DNA of 64,000 nt from Isoetes taiwanensis (Eukaryota; Streptophyta; Lycopodiopsida; Isoetales; Isoetaceae): contig JAJEKV010000006.1 in NCBI GenBank assembly GCA_021234155.1, positions 9,207,003-9,271,002 on the forward strand, read 5' to 3'. The notes beneath the pieces were generated by a model. It was not told the origin of the DNA and ran no database searches. It was given only the letters and a program-made list of their open reading frames with translations. Positions 10,313 through 31,800 of this stretch are shown here, in pieces; the stretch's first letter is position 1; each line of letters opens with the position of its first letter. Made by a program: the position numbers and the translations under genes.

Positions 10313-12470
10313 ATTCTAACTTGGAATTTAAGAAGCATAAAGGAACCTACCAAAAGGAGAAGGTTCATTGCCTCTGTGAGGGAGTTTAAAGCTGATATTA
10401 TTATGATCCAAGAGTGAATGTTGCCTTCTTTTAATTCTGCCAATTTAGGGGAATGAATTAGATCTGGATGTCCTCTTATTATATCCTTGCAGATGGTATA
10501 AAAGTTGGCCTTGCTACCTTTTGGTACAACTATCAGATGGTCACAACTACATCAACCCCTCTAATAGATGGATTTGTGTAATTCTTAACATTAAAGGCTG
10601 CAATGTGGCTGTCATTAATATCTATGCTTCTATGACCCCTATATATGCGAGAAAGCCTATATGGCTAGAGATTGATAACTGGATGTCTCTACAACAACAG
10701 ATATATAACTGGGTTATTGGGGGAGATCTAAATACCCTCCCATTGGAATATGAAATTGGGGAACAAAGTCAATATGTCAAATAATGAAAGATACACCTGG
10801 GACAATTGGATGAATAATCAAAATTTGGTATATGTTCCATCCTTTAACACTAAATTTTCTTGGAGTAATAAATGGAAGGGGGATCATAGAACCTTTTGTA
10901 TATTGGATAGATTCAATATCCACAACACCTTTGCTAGTTGGTTAGATAGCTGTATTGTTACTGGGGACATTGCCAGTACAATGACCCCATCAGCCTGACT
11001 TCTTGGATACTAGAGAGGTCGTGCCTGATTGCAAGAGAAAGAATACTCCTTTTAAGTTCAACACGTCCTTCCTGCAAATCAAAATCTTCTGCCAAGACTT
11101 TACTACCTTCTATGCATCTTTACCTAGAATTGGCCAGCATCAATATACGAAGAACAATCAGATGGGCAAATGGAGCGCTCCAACATAATCTTGGAGGACA
11201 TGTTGAGAAACTATGCTTGGAGCAAGCAATCCAAATGAGCCAATTACATCCACCTAGTCGAGTTGCATACAATAATACGAAGCAAGAGTTATCGAAGATG
11301 TCTCCCTTCATGATTAGTTGCGGTTATCAATGCTTGACCTCAGATACGTGGCACAATCTAGTGTCTAAGGTGGAAGTTTCTCAACAGCGATGATATATCA
11401 ACAGCTTGCGATAGAAGTGTGAGAATATCTTCAAATTCAATGACAAGATGAAGGAATATAAAAATTAGGTTAAACAATGGGGTAAGAAATTTGCTCAAGA
11501 GAAAAGGCTTCCAAGATGAAACTTATGGAGCAGATTAAGGAGGTCAGATCTCAGTTAGAGATTAAACCCAAGGATGAGCTTTTACATCAGAAAGAAGAGC
11601 AGTTGAAAATCCAGATCAAAACTTTAGAGGAGCATCAGGTTAAAGGAATGACCCTTATATGTAAAGTTAAGATGTATAATCAGCTAGACCATGAGAGCTC
11701 CAAGCTTTTCTTTAAAACAGCCAGAAATTGGTTGATCAATAATTCTATTACCTAGTTGGAAACAGACCAGGGCACCATGACTATAGAAGAAAAGCTTATT
11801 GCTTCAGCCTTCCAAAATTTCGACATTGATCTCTTCCAGGAATCAACTAATGACGAAAGTAATATTCAGGTAGTCTTTGATATGATTGGGAATTCTGGGG
11901 AAACATTGGATGACAAGTGGATTGAGATTCCTAGTGTACTAGAAATCTTTGAAACTTTGAAAAAGACGAGACATGGGAAAAGTCCAGGTATTGATGGGTT
12001 TTAGCTTGAATTTTTTGTGGAATTCTGGTCCATCATGAAAGATGACATTGTTTATTTCATTCAAGGTGTATGGAATGCTCAATTCCTCTATCCTACCTTT
12101 AATGTAGGTGTTATCTCTTTAATCCCGAAGAATGATGGTCTCATTAAGATCAATGGGTGGAGACCTATCTCTTTGACCATAACCATGTACAAGCTAGTAG
12201 CCAAATTTATCTAGGGAAGGCTGGTTGCGCATCTTCAAAATAATATCAATGCATGCCAAACAGCTTTCTTACCTAATAGGTTCATCCTTGATAATTATAC
12301 TGCTACGAATGAAGCCCTACATTGGAACAAAATGACCAAGCAGAATTCTGTCCTTAAGCTAGTCTTCAAACATGCTTATTAGGAGAGGAGTGAGGCAAGG
12401 GTGTCCTCTTGCTCTCTACCTCTTCATTACTGCAGCAAAAGTCCTTACTAAGATGGTTCTCTATTACCAA
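10313..12470 (+). mobile_element. Second LINE, ORF2 remnant (endonuclease plus partial RT), plus strand
   Basis: Broken frames in order give ILTWNLRSIKEPTKRRR (endonuclease start, 10313), IYNWVIGGDLN (10.7 kb), FSWSNKWKGDHRTFCILDRF (10.85 kb), a coiled basic linker (11.5-11.75 kb), then RT fingers: TRHGKSPGIDGF (11.98 kb), INGWRPISLT (12.15 kb) and CQTAFLPNR (12.25 kb). RT motif A survives only as LKLVFKHAY and is followed directly by RRGVRQGCPLALYLF (motif B, 12.38-12.42 kb). The stretch between them is deleted and the YADD region is lost. Many stops interrupt it. It is related to the LINE at 3.9-8.4 kb but not a close copy. Confidence 0.85.
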
Positions 12471-13080
12471 ACTAAGGGATAGAATATGTTAGGAGCTAAT
12501 GGCCCACGAACCATAATACAAAGGTTCAAATATAATGAAGGGGATAAAAGATATGCTAGCAATTTCAAGAGGTTGCTTAAAATATTATTCATCTTTGCAC
12601 AGTTTTTTAGCGTGTCTATTACTGCCAAGGTTTTTCTCTCGAAAATATTTTGCGGCAGGGTTTTTTTAATTCTAAGAATAATACATTTGTTGTGCTCGTC
12701 AATTGGGTCCCATAGGTCTTCATGGACGATAATAAAATTATTCAATTTGATTCTCTTCTTATTCTATTTTATTCCATCGTATATTAATATGGTGTATTGT
12801 TTTTCTTCCTATTTTATGGATCATAGTCGAGCCATAATTTTGAGTCAGTCGAATAAATCATTCTATTTTTTGCTTTAACTTTTCATCTCTGCTTTTTCAT
12901 TCCATTTTTCTAGTTCTTTAATTCCATACTCTTTTAATTATTGTTTAAATTGTTGAGTGCCATGCTTAAACCACATATGAAGAGGAAGTTTTACGCGATG
13001 ATATGGGCGAATAGTTTATCTATTTTTTTAGGTTGTCTGAAGGGAAAATCCTTGTTTAATAGTGGGTTTGAGCATATTCC

Positions 13081-13195
13081 TTTAGTTTCTAGGTCATATG
13101 CAGGTCATTTAGGGTGTAGAATAGTTTTGAACTATCCTTTGGTTTCTAGGTCATATCACGGGTCATTTAGAATTACAAATAGTTTTGAATTATTA
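13081..13195. repeat. Tandem duplication, 57-bp period
   Basis: The unit with 'tttctaggtcatat', 'ggtcattt' and 'atagttttgaa' appears at 13081 and 13138, with a few substitutions. Confidence 0.75.
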
Positions 13196-13251
13196 GCTTA
13201 TTTTTCCTTCATGTATTCTTAGTTTTTTACTTTTGACCAATGAATTGACTG

Positions 13252-13440
13252 GCGGATGGGTGTTAGCATGTCCCCTCGCGGGCAAGGCATTAGCAAGTCC
13301 GTGCATTTTGGGAATAACCCCGACAGTATGGGGAAAAAAATGTTTGAAATATTATGGCGGATGACATTAGCGAGTCCTGCATTTTGTGAATAACCCGACA
13401 AGAACGGGAAAAAATGTTGTGCTTGAAATATTATGATTTC
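13252..13440. repeat. Tandem duplication, about 105-bp period
   Basis: Two copies start at 13252 and 13357. Each runs gcggatg..., 'gcattttg.gaataacc', 'gacag/gacaag' and a short A run, ending 'tgaaatattatg'. Confidence 0.75.
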
Positions 13441-14494
13441 ATCTATGTTCAAACTAGAGACCTCTTTAAACATTTATAAGTATTGTAGAACGATTCTATT
13501 TGAATATTCTTGAGTACTCTTGATCCCAAATGTCCATCCATTATGCATCAACACCGTTTGGATTGTTTGAGTCAAGCGCCATTGACGCAGGCTACAAATC
13601 AGTCACCAAAGATTGCAAGGGCGGGGGTTTTCTTCACCGAAGGGCGTGGTTTTCTTCTTTGAAGCATCATTGGTAGCATAGCCAAAGCTTCGTTTCAATC
13701 TTTGTGAACAAAATGGATGGGCTCAATATGCAAAAAATTGTCGCCGATAGATCAAAACTGGCAAATAGATGCTCTTAGAAGATTGTGGTATTGATCTACA
13801 AATTAAAACCATTGGGAACTTCTTGGTTAAGGTTCTGTAGAGAGAAACCACATCATGAAATGCGCTGATGCTTATCAAAATAGGAAAGAATAAGGAGAAA
13901 AAAAAATGTGTCTAATGATTATAGTTTCAAGTTTGGGCAAACTGGAGTAACAAAACTTAGTTGAGTTGTTGGCAACTGAGAGCATGATAAAAGAAATTGG
14001 ATATGGAAAATTAACAAATTGAATGGTAAAAACATAACTCCAATTCTAGAGCATGGAGAAGTTATATCTCAAGTGGCTGTAAAATTGTTCTTTCATTATT
14101 GAATAAAAAATATGTGTCTTTTTGTGAAAGTGGAAAATATTAAGGCCAAATATATTGCATTTTATGATATTGACTTGTAGCATAGATGTATCATAAAGAA
14201 TTGTTTGGTTGAGATACAACACCAAAATTCTTACTTGCATATGGGTCTATCTGCATTTCTTATTTTTGACCATTGTTTTGGTGGATATTCAATGATTTAT
14301 TCTAGATTTATGCTAGGTCAAAGGCTGAGGAATTTTTCATTTAAAATTAATGCACAAGTTACAATGGTGCAAATCAATGATTCCATTTCACCAATCTTTG
14401 GCTTCACAACCATTGTAGAAGCAACTCAAAAAACCATAGCTCAAAAAAAACAGTGTGACCAAGCAACCAGGATATCTGGTCACCAGAAACCGGG

Positions 14495-14545
14495 GCTGGA
14501 GGATTCGAACCTCCAAAACGCAATGGCCCCACCGAGCCTCAAAGA
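14495..14545 (-). repeat. tRNA-like (Pol III) promoter remnant, possible SINE head
   Basis: On the minus strand an exact B box, ggttcgaatcc (14501-14511), is preceded by aggctcggtgg (14529-14539), a 9/11 match to the A box. The spacing of about 17 bp is too short for a functional tRNA. A related arrangement with 'cattgcg' between the boxes is at 27045-27090. No poly(A) tail or TSD was found. Confidence 0.35.
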
Positions 14546-16505
14546 TGCGCAACCCCAACCACAAAGACCCCCAAAAACCTACAATCTAACCAAAAAAAAA
14601 CACACAGCCTTGACGTACGATTTACTCTGCCTGATAAAAACCAACGATCTGCTTTGCTTGAACCCCAAGAACCTACCATCTAACAAAAAACCAGAAAGGT
14701 CTAAAACCACAGGCCCCATCGAGGACCCAGCTCCCATGAATTATCTGTAGCCTGTAGCCACACAAAACCGGAAAGCCTCTGCTCTCCTGTGGAACTGCCC
14801 TGATATATCTTCTAGAACATAGAGAAAGCTAGCTATAGAGACTAGTTCAAGAAGCCAATTTATCCAAGGTCCAGTAGCACAAGACTGAATTAATCTACTA
14901 TACTCCGCTTCTATCGGCATGAAGATAGGATATGAATCGTGTCTACATTCCAACACTTTCCAAAATTCGCTCCACCTCACCATTCCAACAAAGGGCATCC
15001 AAAACACTCGAAAATAGAAACAAGACCAACAAACCAAATAAGCTGCTCAAACTCCTTGAATTATACGACTTTTCATACAGTACGATACAAAAATTATAGT
15101 CTCAACCATATCCTCCCACAATACGAAACAAATTGTAAAAAGTTTAGTTGCATGTTATTTTTCAACATTGGATAAGGCAAGAATTGGATGGCGCAAGAGG
15201 TGTAAAGGGTGGTTTACTCCCAAGTGAAAATTTCCCCTCATGCCATCTATACATAGCACCACTCTCTATTTGTTGATTTTGAAACATCGAAAAATATTAA
15301 TGGCGAAACCATATAGAAGTCTCCAAATGTATATTGGTGGGCGAGATACTGATCTCCAATGCAAGAATGCCTTGCACTCATTTTCTATATGCTATGAATG
15401 GTATTATTAATGTTTATCTCCTCCTATGCATGCTTGATGCTAGCTTGAATAGCCGTGCAATGTTGGTAAGCCATTAACGAGTTTCAAAAGTTTGGAAGCT
15501 TTGGCAAGAATTCATAAATGTGTAAAGTTGACCATTGCAGGATGCAGTATGTGTAAATTATGAATAACCAAAAAAAAAAAAAAAAAAATGTAATAATGAA
15601 TATATGATACACTTCAGATTTTACATTAGCTTTCGGACTTTAAAACTTGTATGGAAGAATCCTTAAAGGCCAAAACTATGTTCACTTCATCTGTAATACC
15701 ACTACAAATGGAGAGATCATTTATTTCACTTCTTTGACCATTTTCTTCAGAAAATCAATATTTTCCATTTCAAAGCATGCACTTTCAAAGAGACCAAAAG
15801 TAGACACCCGCTTGCACTGCATGACATTTATTGGTTAAACACGGTGATGACTTGAAATCATAGTTTTAGCATAAAATCAAACATCAAGGCATATGTATTG
15901 AAGATGCAAACAAATGCATCTAGACAAGTTTATATAGAAGCATACCTTCCTGCAACTGCAATCCCATTCGCAATCTCACAGCACTTCAATGGGCTCTTGC
16001 AATCCACGCTTGATAAGACTTCTCCTTTTCTCGTCTAAATGTATACCAAACAGCAGAGGTTATTATTTGACTATAAGAATATCTTACAAAAGCCCAACAA
16101 CATTCTATTCTGTATCCTTAATTTCAATCATCCTAAAGAAGCAGAATGTCCCATCTCCTGCTCTTCATGTATGTTAACTTGCAGATGAAGTCCTTTACAA
16201 TGGCAAGTATAATAGATCAGTGCCTAGCGAGTGTAAATGAGAAAATCCTTGCGGCAATTCCACCTTGGGTATAACATGCCTAGCAATAGTTCTTGAAGCT
16301 TTGTTTTGAATATTTCCTGCTACTTAAAAACAATAATCCACCAGAAAACTTCCAGTGACATTGAAATTTTCAGCATGCCATCCAAAGGCTACAACACATG
16401 CTGCTTTCACAGCATGCTCGACCCTTATGTGTCGCTTTGAGAACTTGTGCATGGAGACATAATACAAAGAGAAACTATTCATCACCTAAGCCATATCACA
16501 AATAC

Positions 16506-25758
<9,253 letters not shown>

Positions 25759-25893
25759 GCTATTCTTCAAAGGGTATTCATAAGACCATTTTATTCATAA
25801 AATAATTCACAAATCCCTTTTCAAACATATGTAGGCAATGCTCCATTCTGCAGAGTATGTGGGAGCTCTAACTGGCATCAAAAGACATCATTT

Positions 25894-26001
25894 GCAGAAT
25901 TAACAGGATCTATGGAAAAGACTTCATTTTGCAGAATTAGCAGGATCTAAACTCATGGAGAAGACTTCATCTTGCAGAATTAGCAGGATCTAAACTCGTG
26001 G
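25894..26001. repeat. Three tandem copies of a 37-43-bp unit upstream of the FAN-like start
   Basis: The phrase gcagaattagcaggatcta begins at 25894 (one mismatch), 25931 and 25974, separated by 'aagacttcat(t/c)tt'. It lies 140-240 bp before the FAN-like ATG, in what should be promoter or 5' UTR. Confidence 0.8.
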
Positions 26002-26352
26002 AAATACATTGTGCTTGAAAACCCATGCCAGAAACAAAAAAGAGAACACGGTATAATTGCCAGCCAGAATAATTTGGCATGACAATATTTCTGGGCATAT
26101 GAGCTAAAAATGGAAGAGTTACCAGGAGTGGGCAAAAAAGCAGTGAAGCGCTGGCCGGCAAATCTGGTCGAGAAGTCGATAGATGACTCTTTTGGACGCC
26201 ATCTCAGATGCCGGGACAACATCGGGCCATCCTTACCAGGTACGTGGCTATCTTCCTTTTCAATCTGGGCCGTCCAGGTCTACCTAACATTAGGTAGTGT
26301 GTATGTGGCATTACTTAGCTCCACGTCACAATTTACCTTTTTCTTTTGCTCC

Positions 26353-26361
26353 GTGTTTTCG
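26353..26361. repeat. 9-bp target-site duplication, left
   Basis: gtgttttcg, identical to 28458-28466. Confidence 0.8.
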
Positions 26362-26599
26362 GGGTGAAAATATCCTTACCCTGGTTTTAGTGATTCCATC
26401 GCGGTGATACTCTCCCGCGGAATCACTAACCCTCCCCGCCCAGATTATCCGTACCCATACCTCAATTATCCGTACACGCCCCTGTTATCCGTACGGCGGG
26501 CTCCATTTTATACCTTCCTACGATCACGTCTGCGAAATATCTGTGGGATGGAATCACCAACCTTTTATTCTCTGCGGCGGAATCACAAAGGAATTGATC

Positions 26600-26830
26600 C
26601 CGCGGGGGTGGAATCAATGCATCACCGTAATATTCTCCCAGGTAGAATCACTGCGTGCGATAATATTCTCCCAGAGAAATCACCGCGTAAATATTCTCCC
26701 CGTGGAATCACCGCGTGCGATAATATTCTCCCAGAGAGAATCACCCGGCGTAAATATTCTCCCCCGTGGAATCACCGCGATAATATTCTCCCCCGTAGAA
26801 TCACCGCGTACTATTCTTCGGGAAGGAATC
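26600..26830. repeat. Subterminal short repeats within the TIR element
   Basis: At least six copies of a 25-40-bp motif, built from 'gaatcaccgcg', 'taa/gataatattctccc' and 'ccgtg/agag'. Shorter inverted counterparts ('gtgattc.g.c') occur at 28230-28320. Confidence 0.75.
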
Positions 26831-27044
26831 ACCTGAAGACCTTTGAATCTGTTAGTAACAGGGAGGAAAAATTGGCAGATGATTCAAATTCAGACAGAAG
26901 TTTATGCCGGATTCCATAAAAAATGGTTGAGGATGGTTTAAGCGAAGCCTATATTACTTGAGGATCATGAATGATAAACCAATGATGGAAAAAAACAAGT
27001 TAGGGCTTACTCCATTTTGTGTGATGCTGTGCAAGAACATTTCT

Positions 27045-27090
27045 AGTTGGGGATTTGAACCCCTTGCCAATATCCGCAATGCCATGGCTT
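27045..27090 (-). repeat. tRNA-like (Pol III) promoter remnant within the TIR element
   Basis: On the minus strand tggcattgcgg (27074-27084) matches the A box at 10 of 11 positions and ggttcaaatcc (27051-27061) matches the B box; the spacing is only about 12 bp. It is similar to 14495-14545. Confidence 0.35.
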
Positions 27091-28457
27091 CAAAGCAAGA
27101 ATAAGAAACAAGAAACATGCCTTTTTTAATGCCAAAAAATGGAATAGAACACCATTTTTTCTCCAGATTCAACAACAGAAACAGAAACCCCATTGCTTGC
27201 TGCCATTAATCTGTGAAACAAATTTAGGGGCATCGAGCTCGGAAATACTGTCTTCTCTTCTCTTTACGTAGGAAAATTACCATTGAAGAAAGGCGTTACA
27301 AGGGTCTATTTTGCTGCAGAAGCCAACAAGCAATGACCAGCAGTGCACCTTCTTTCCCAAATGGACTGCCGGGTGCACTGTCAGGTTTGAAAACAAAGCC
27401 TAGGGTTTAGAAAAAAATTGGGCGATTGCAGTTACGCCAACACTCATTTTACGCTTCGATTTTGAGTTTTGAAGGCCTCCTCCTCTGATCAAAATGGATG
27501 AATTTAAGATTCAGAGCTTGAAGCGCTTCTGCCGAAATATTCTTCGTAAATATTCTGCTTGAAGGGCCGATGCTGCTGCTGCAGCTGCCATACCACTTCA
27601 AAAACAAATCTCCTTCTTTGATGCCGTTCTGCTCTTATGGGTTGGTCCTATTGTCAACAAAACAAATCAACACAGAGGGAAAGATAAAAGAACCCTCTTG
27701 ATGCCTAGAAAGTGAAATTTCAGGGATTTCCACCATAACGGATTCAAGCTCGGGGGCAGATTCCAAACCCAAACCCAAGGAACACAACAAGGTCGCTGCT
27801 TTTTCTTCGTCAAATTAGGCGCAGACAAGGACATGTTCTATGAGGCTAACATCTGCCCAAACAGATTGCCTATTTAATCGAGCAAGCCGGTCTTCAAATC
27901 GTCGCCGGAGTTTTTCGATTATGAGTCGGCGACTTCGCGAAAAAAGAAGGCTCGATTTGGGAAGAAACAAAGGACCCAGATGAGCCTGGAAGTAGAGGAA
28001 AATCTTCCGATTCATTGTGGGCTCTGAAACGGAGTCGGCTGCAGCCCCTACAGAGCGATTCCCCTACCGATGCTTCCATCTTCTCCTCCATCTTCTCCTC
28101 AAATCAGTCGGAGCAAGCCGCCATAGCCGAAAAACCCCAGCCGGAGCAGGCCGCCATAGCAAAAAAAAAAAAAAAACCCCACAATAACAGGACGTAAAAA
28201 ATTTGAATTTTTACTGAGATATTGTAGATGGTGATTCTGTCGCATGGAATAAAAGGGCGGTGATTCCGTCCCGCGGTATTTTGCGGAGGTGATTCTGCCG
28301 GAAGGTATAAAATAGACGGTCAGGATGCACCCTTTAGCGTCAGGTACGGATAACGGGGACTCCGGAACGGATCCCGTTGCCGGAGGGTCTGTGATTCCGC
28401 GGGAAAGTATTCACTGCGATGGAATCAACCAAAACTAGGGTAACGATATTTTCACCC

Positions 28458-28466
28458 GTGTTTTCG
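28458..28466. repeat. 9-bp target-site duplication, right
   Basis: gtgttttcg, matching 26353-26361. Confidence 0.8.
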
Positions 28467-28512
28467 AGACCGGAATGCAACATAGAGTTGCAATTGTAGC
28501 ACAAGAATGAGA

Positions 28513-28883
28513 GACCAACCCTCGATTGGGGGATCCCGGAGGTGTGATCCCAGAGGATGGGATCCCCCCTTGCTGCACAGTAATTGTGCAAAAAAATTGC
28601 CCCTTATACAAAAATCAGGAAATTTTTATAGTGGGTTTTTTTTGGCCCAATCCTCCATAGAATCGGATGGGATCTGTGCGTGGGTGGTCGGAAACAACTG
28701 GAGGAGAGGATCACGTAGCAGCAGAGGAGGAAGGGACAAGTGCCACAACGATGGTGTTGCCCCAATCCGGCCAAAAAATGGGCTAGAAACTGCGTAGTAG
28801 ACTTTAATTGCACAGTTAACTGTGGGATCCTGAAGGAGGGTATCCCATGTGGAGATCCGGGGGTGAGATCCAATCCAGGATAA
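28513..28883. repeat. MITE-like segment with imperfect terminal inverted repeats
   Basis: The left side (gattgggggatcccggagg, then 'gatgggatccc' and 'gcacagtaattgtgcaa') is echoed in inverse orientation at the right ('ttgcacagttaactgtgggatcc', then 'gtatccca', 'gagatccaatcc'). The arms are imperfect and I found no clear TSD. Confidence 0.4.
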
Positions 28884-31800
28884 GGTCATCTCGCGCCCAA
28901 GAGTGACGGGGTAAAATTCAAAAGTGTCTTGTTTGAAGAAATTTCTTTTTGCATTTAGAAAGTTAAGGCGAGGTTGGTGGGACTTGCACCTGCCCACATC
29001 TCCCACCCGATGGTAGCCAATGGGTTTTGAACAGGGCTGAGGGTCATCCCCTAACCCCCAAGGCTCTATCAAAAGCCACCATCACGATGGATGTTGCAAC
29101 AAATTTTAACTGTCATTTCAAGTGAAACTAGAAGCACATATCAAGGCATGGACATATGTACGAGTTGCAAATTGCTTTTCCATCTTCCTTTAAATGTCCT
29201 TCGAGCAAAACCTTAGAGTGGATGGGATGCCAAGAAATATGTTCATGTTCCTATGGACGACTCTGCAATATTTTAGAATTATTCTTTTGTGGCTATAAGC
29301 TTCTAATTATTTCGTTTGGTATTTGGGGACAATATTTCACGCATGGTTTTGCCTAGATTCCGGGGGTGTATTGTATGCAAAACCGTAGTCAAACTGTATT
29401 TTTTTAGTGATTAGGGCTGCTTGTTGGCCAGTCAAAGTGGCATTCCAAAATCGGCTCTGGAATGCATTCTTTTATTTCTTTGTTTCTATGCATGGTTTCA
29501 GAATGGAAGGATAAAAGCGCATGCCCCTTTCTTCTTTCGGCAGGGGCTGCCTTCCAGGCAGGGGTTCTGGATGAAGCTGAAGAAGGAAGCATAGGGCTGT
29601 TGCTGATAATGCAGGACCGCCCTTGTTTGCTCAGAGTATAAGTTGTAATTGGCATTGATAAGGTTGAGTAAAGATCTGGCAAGGACAGTAGAGTATTGTT
29701 TTCATGTCAATGCTGATGGATTTGCTGCTGCCATTTGCCGTCGTGACAATTTAGGAAGTCTGGTTTTGTTTTTGTTTACATTTAGGTGCTTCTCTGCACA
29801 TGGCAAGCCTCTCATTCTATCTGAAAGGCTAACCAGCACAGGCAAGTTTCCATTGGCGAGAAGTCCCAGCAGGCTGAGTGAAATGGCCGGCTGATTCCAT
29901 TGTTTGCAGTGCTCAACTTGGAGGAATGTTTCGGGGTCACAAAGCCCGTGGAAAAATGTTTTCTTTGGATATGGTCTTTGGAGGTACCGGGGTTAGCAAG
30001 AAGCATATATTCGAGCACATTGCACGATGATAGATAGTGAAGCAGCGATAGATAGTGGGTCAAGCAGCGATAGTGAAGATGGTGCAGGCTGTAGATGGTG
30101 CAGGAGGATTTTTTGACGGCTTAGTGCGAGCTTTTGACCTGAAAACTTAGTTTTGCATTTCCTCAGTGGATTCGGGCAAAGAAAACAGAGGATTCCTCAG
30201 TGAAAACAGAGTTTTGCATTTCCTCAGTGTTTGGGGCAGAGATTGAAGCCGGAGTAGACTCAAAACATGGAATGCCTGGTGCAGGCTTGGTGCCCATGCA
30301 CCATTGCTGTTTTCATTTTGTAGGTTTTTCGCCGTTTTGTTTTTTGCTTCCAATCATATGTCCGGTTCAGACCATTGGAAGTGGCAGGCAAATTGTTCAC
30401 GGAAAATTTAATGGCCTTTGATATGGCATAAAACATGGAATATTCCAGAGATCAATGGTCAGAAATCAAAGATGCAAAAAAACACCGATGCGGAAAGAAA
30501 AATAACGAAATAACGAATCGTAATATTTTAGAATTATCCTTTTGTGGCTACAAAGGCCGTAAAGCCAAAAAAACTTAATGTTTTCACGTTTACCGTAGTT
30601 TTCAAGGTCCATATTTGCGGCATGCCTTTGGACATGCGCTTGTGACATGCGCATGTGCACATGAGGCATGCACATGGGACATGCTTTCAGGGACTGGCAA
30701 CTAGTCATCTTGGAAGATTATACTAGACTTCCGTTGCACCTGGGCCTTTCATCTAATGGTAATGTTGGTTCTAGAACAGTTAATTCTCGAGTTCTACATT
30801 GCTCAAAGTCACAAATGACCACAAATTTTTTGTCTTTCTAAATTTTGGCTAGACCAAGAAAAAAAAAACAAGTTTTGGTTTTTGGATAAAGTGCATAAAG
30901 TCTCCAAAACAACCATATAAAAATAAAGTACAAAGGCACTACGAATGAAAAAATATAAATAAGGTGTTAATGCACTGTGAGTTGCCCTTGCAACTGTGAG
31001 GCTTTTTCATCTTGTTTGTCATGGAGTGGTTTAATTCTCACTATGTCCTAGATGGCTACCTAAAATTTCTTGATTGCTCGTAATATATTGCAAAATGGTT
31101 CGTAGTGGCTTGTCAGTGGCATGGTTCCAAACTCTAGTGTTCGTCCCCAACTCCACTTTGCACTTCAGCCATAAGGTAATGTTTTTCTTTTTGTGTTTTT
31201 TCGTATGGTGTGTGTGTGGTTATTCCAATCATTTAGGGGTGTATGGATGTAGGAAAATGTGCTTTATGTTTCAGCTGTGCCTATAATTTGGTGGTAGCAT
31301 GGCGACTTCATCGGCTTGTGCATTTATCAGCCCTGAGTTAATCAGTTAAATATATGTGTCTTGTTATTTGTTTTATATATGGATCTTTATGTGGCTTTCT
31401 GGCCCTGAGCTAGTGGGGTCAAAAATGGAACTAGTCTGCTAATACCTTACATTGTAAGGATGACGTGTGGCTGCAAATGCTAATCATAAAGAAAAAGAAA
31501 AGGAAACTCTGTAAAGCAGTGTGAAAACTATAATACAAAGGACAAAACAGAGATGCATAACTGCTCACAAAAGGCAAGGACAAGTAAAATGGTTAAACTG
31601 TATGGTCCCATGTCTGCCAGAGCTACGAGCCAAAATCAATTCAACACTTGCTGGAGAAGGTGTCGAAAAGAGACCTCATACTGATAGATTCTACATAATA
31701 AGTTGAATCAATAAGCACAAAAAGGCACACACAGATAGATTCTACGTAATAAACTGGAAATACAGTTAAGAAACTGGAATAAAGTTCATTGCTCATAAGA

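Larger units (their letters stand above)
12471..16300. other. AT-rich intergenic region between LINE and FAN-like gene
   Basis: No coding region is supported. The longest frame (14205-14750, plus) is low-complexity Lys/Pro/Gln-rich at its end and overlaps a tRNA-like promoter remnant, so I regard it as chance. Two tandem duplications (below) and an A18 run at 15570 are the only structure. A further exon of the FAN-like gene may lie near 16320-16440. Confidence 0.5.
26362..28457. mobile_element. Mutator-like TIR element, non-autonomous, 2.1 kb
   Basis: The left end starts gggtgaaaatatccttaccc; the right end, reverse-complemented, starts gggtgaaaatatcgttaccc. The inverted similarity continues with interruptions for roughly 170-200 bp ('gattccatcgc', 'cccgcggaatcac', 'accctcc', 'ttatccgtac', 'ttttatacctcc'). 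A 9-bp TSD, the size typical of the Mutator superfamily, flanks it. No transposase is encoded; frames up to about 97 codons fall in the subterminal repeats. Inside are a clustered 'gaatcaccgcg...atattctccc' repeat (26600-26830), a tRNA-like promoter remnant and a 66-codon minus-strand frame near 27.9 kb of unknown origin. It could be a gene-fragment carrier (Pack-MULE type), but I cannot name a captured gene. Confidence 0.75.

Noticed and set aside
14495-14545. Functional tRNA gene
   Set aside because: The A-to-B-box spacing is too short and no cloverleaf stem or anticodon arm can be drawn.
14205-14750. 181-codon plus-strand frame as a gene
   Set aside because: The second half is low-complexity Lys/Pro/Gln and overlaps a tRNA-like promoter remnant; no domain and no splice context.
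28626-29072. 148-codon minus-strand frame as a gene
   Set aside because: It overlaps the MITE-like inverted repeats and has antisense frames of similar length; no domain.
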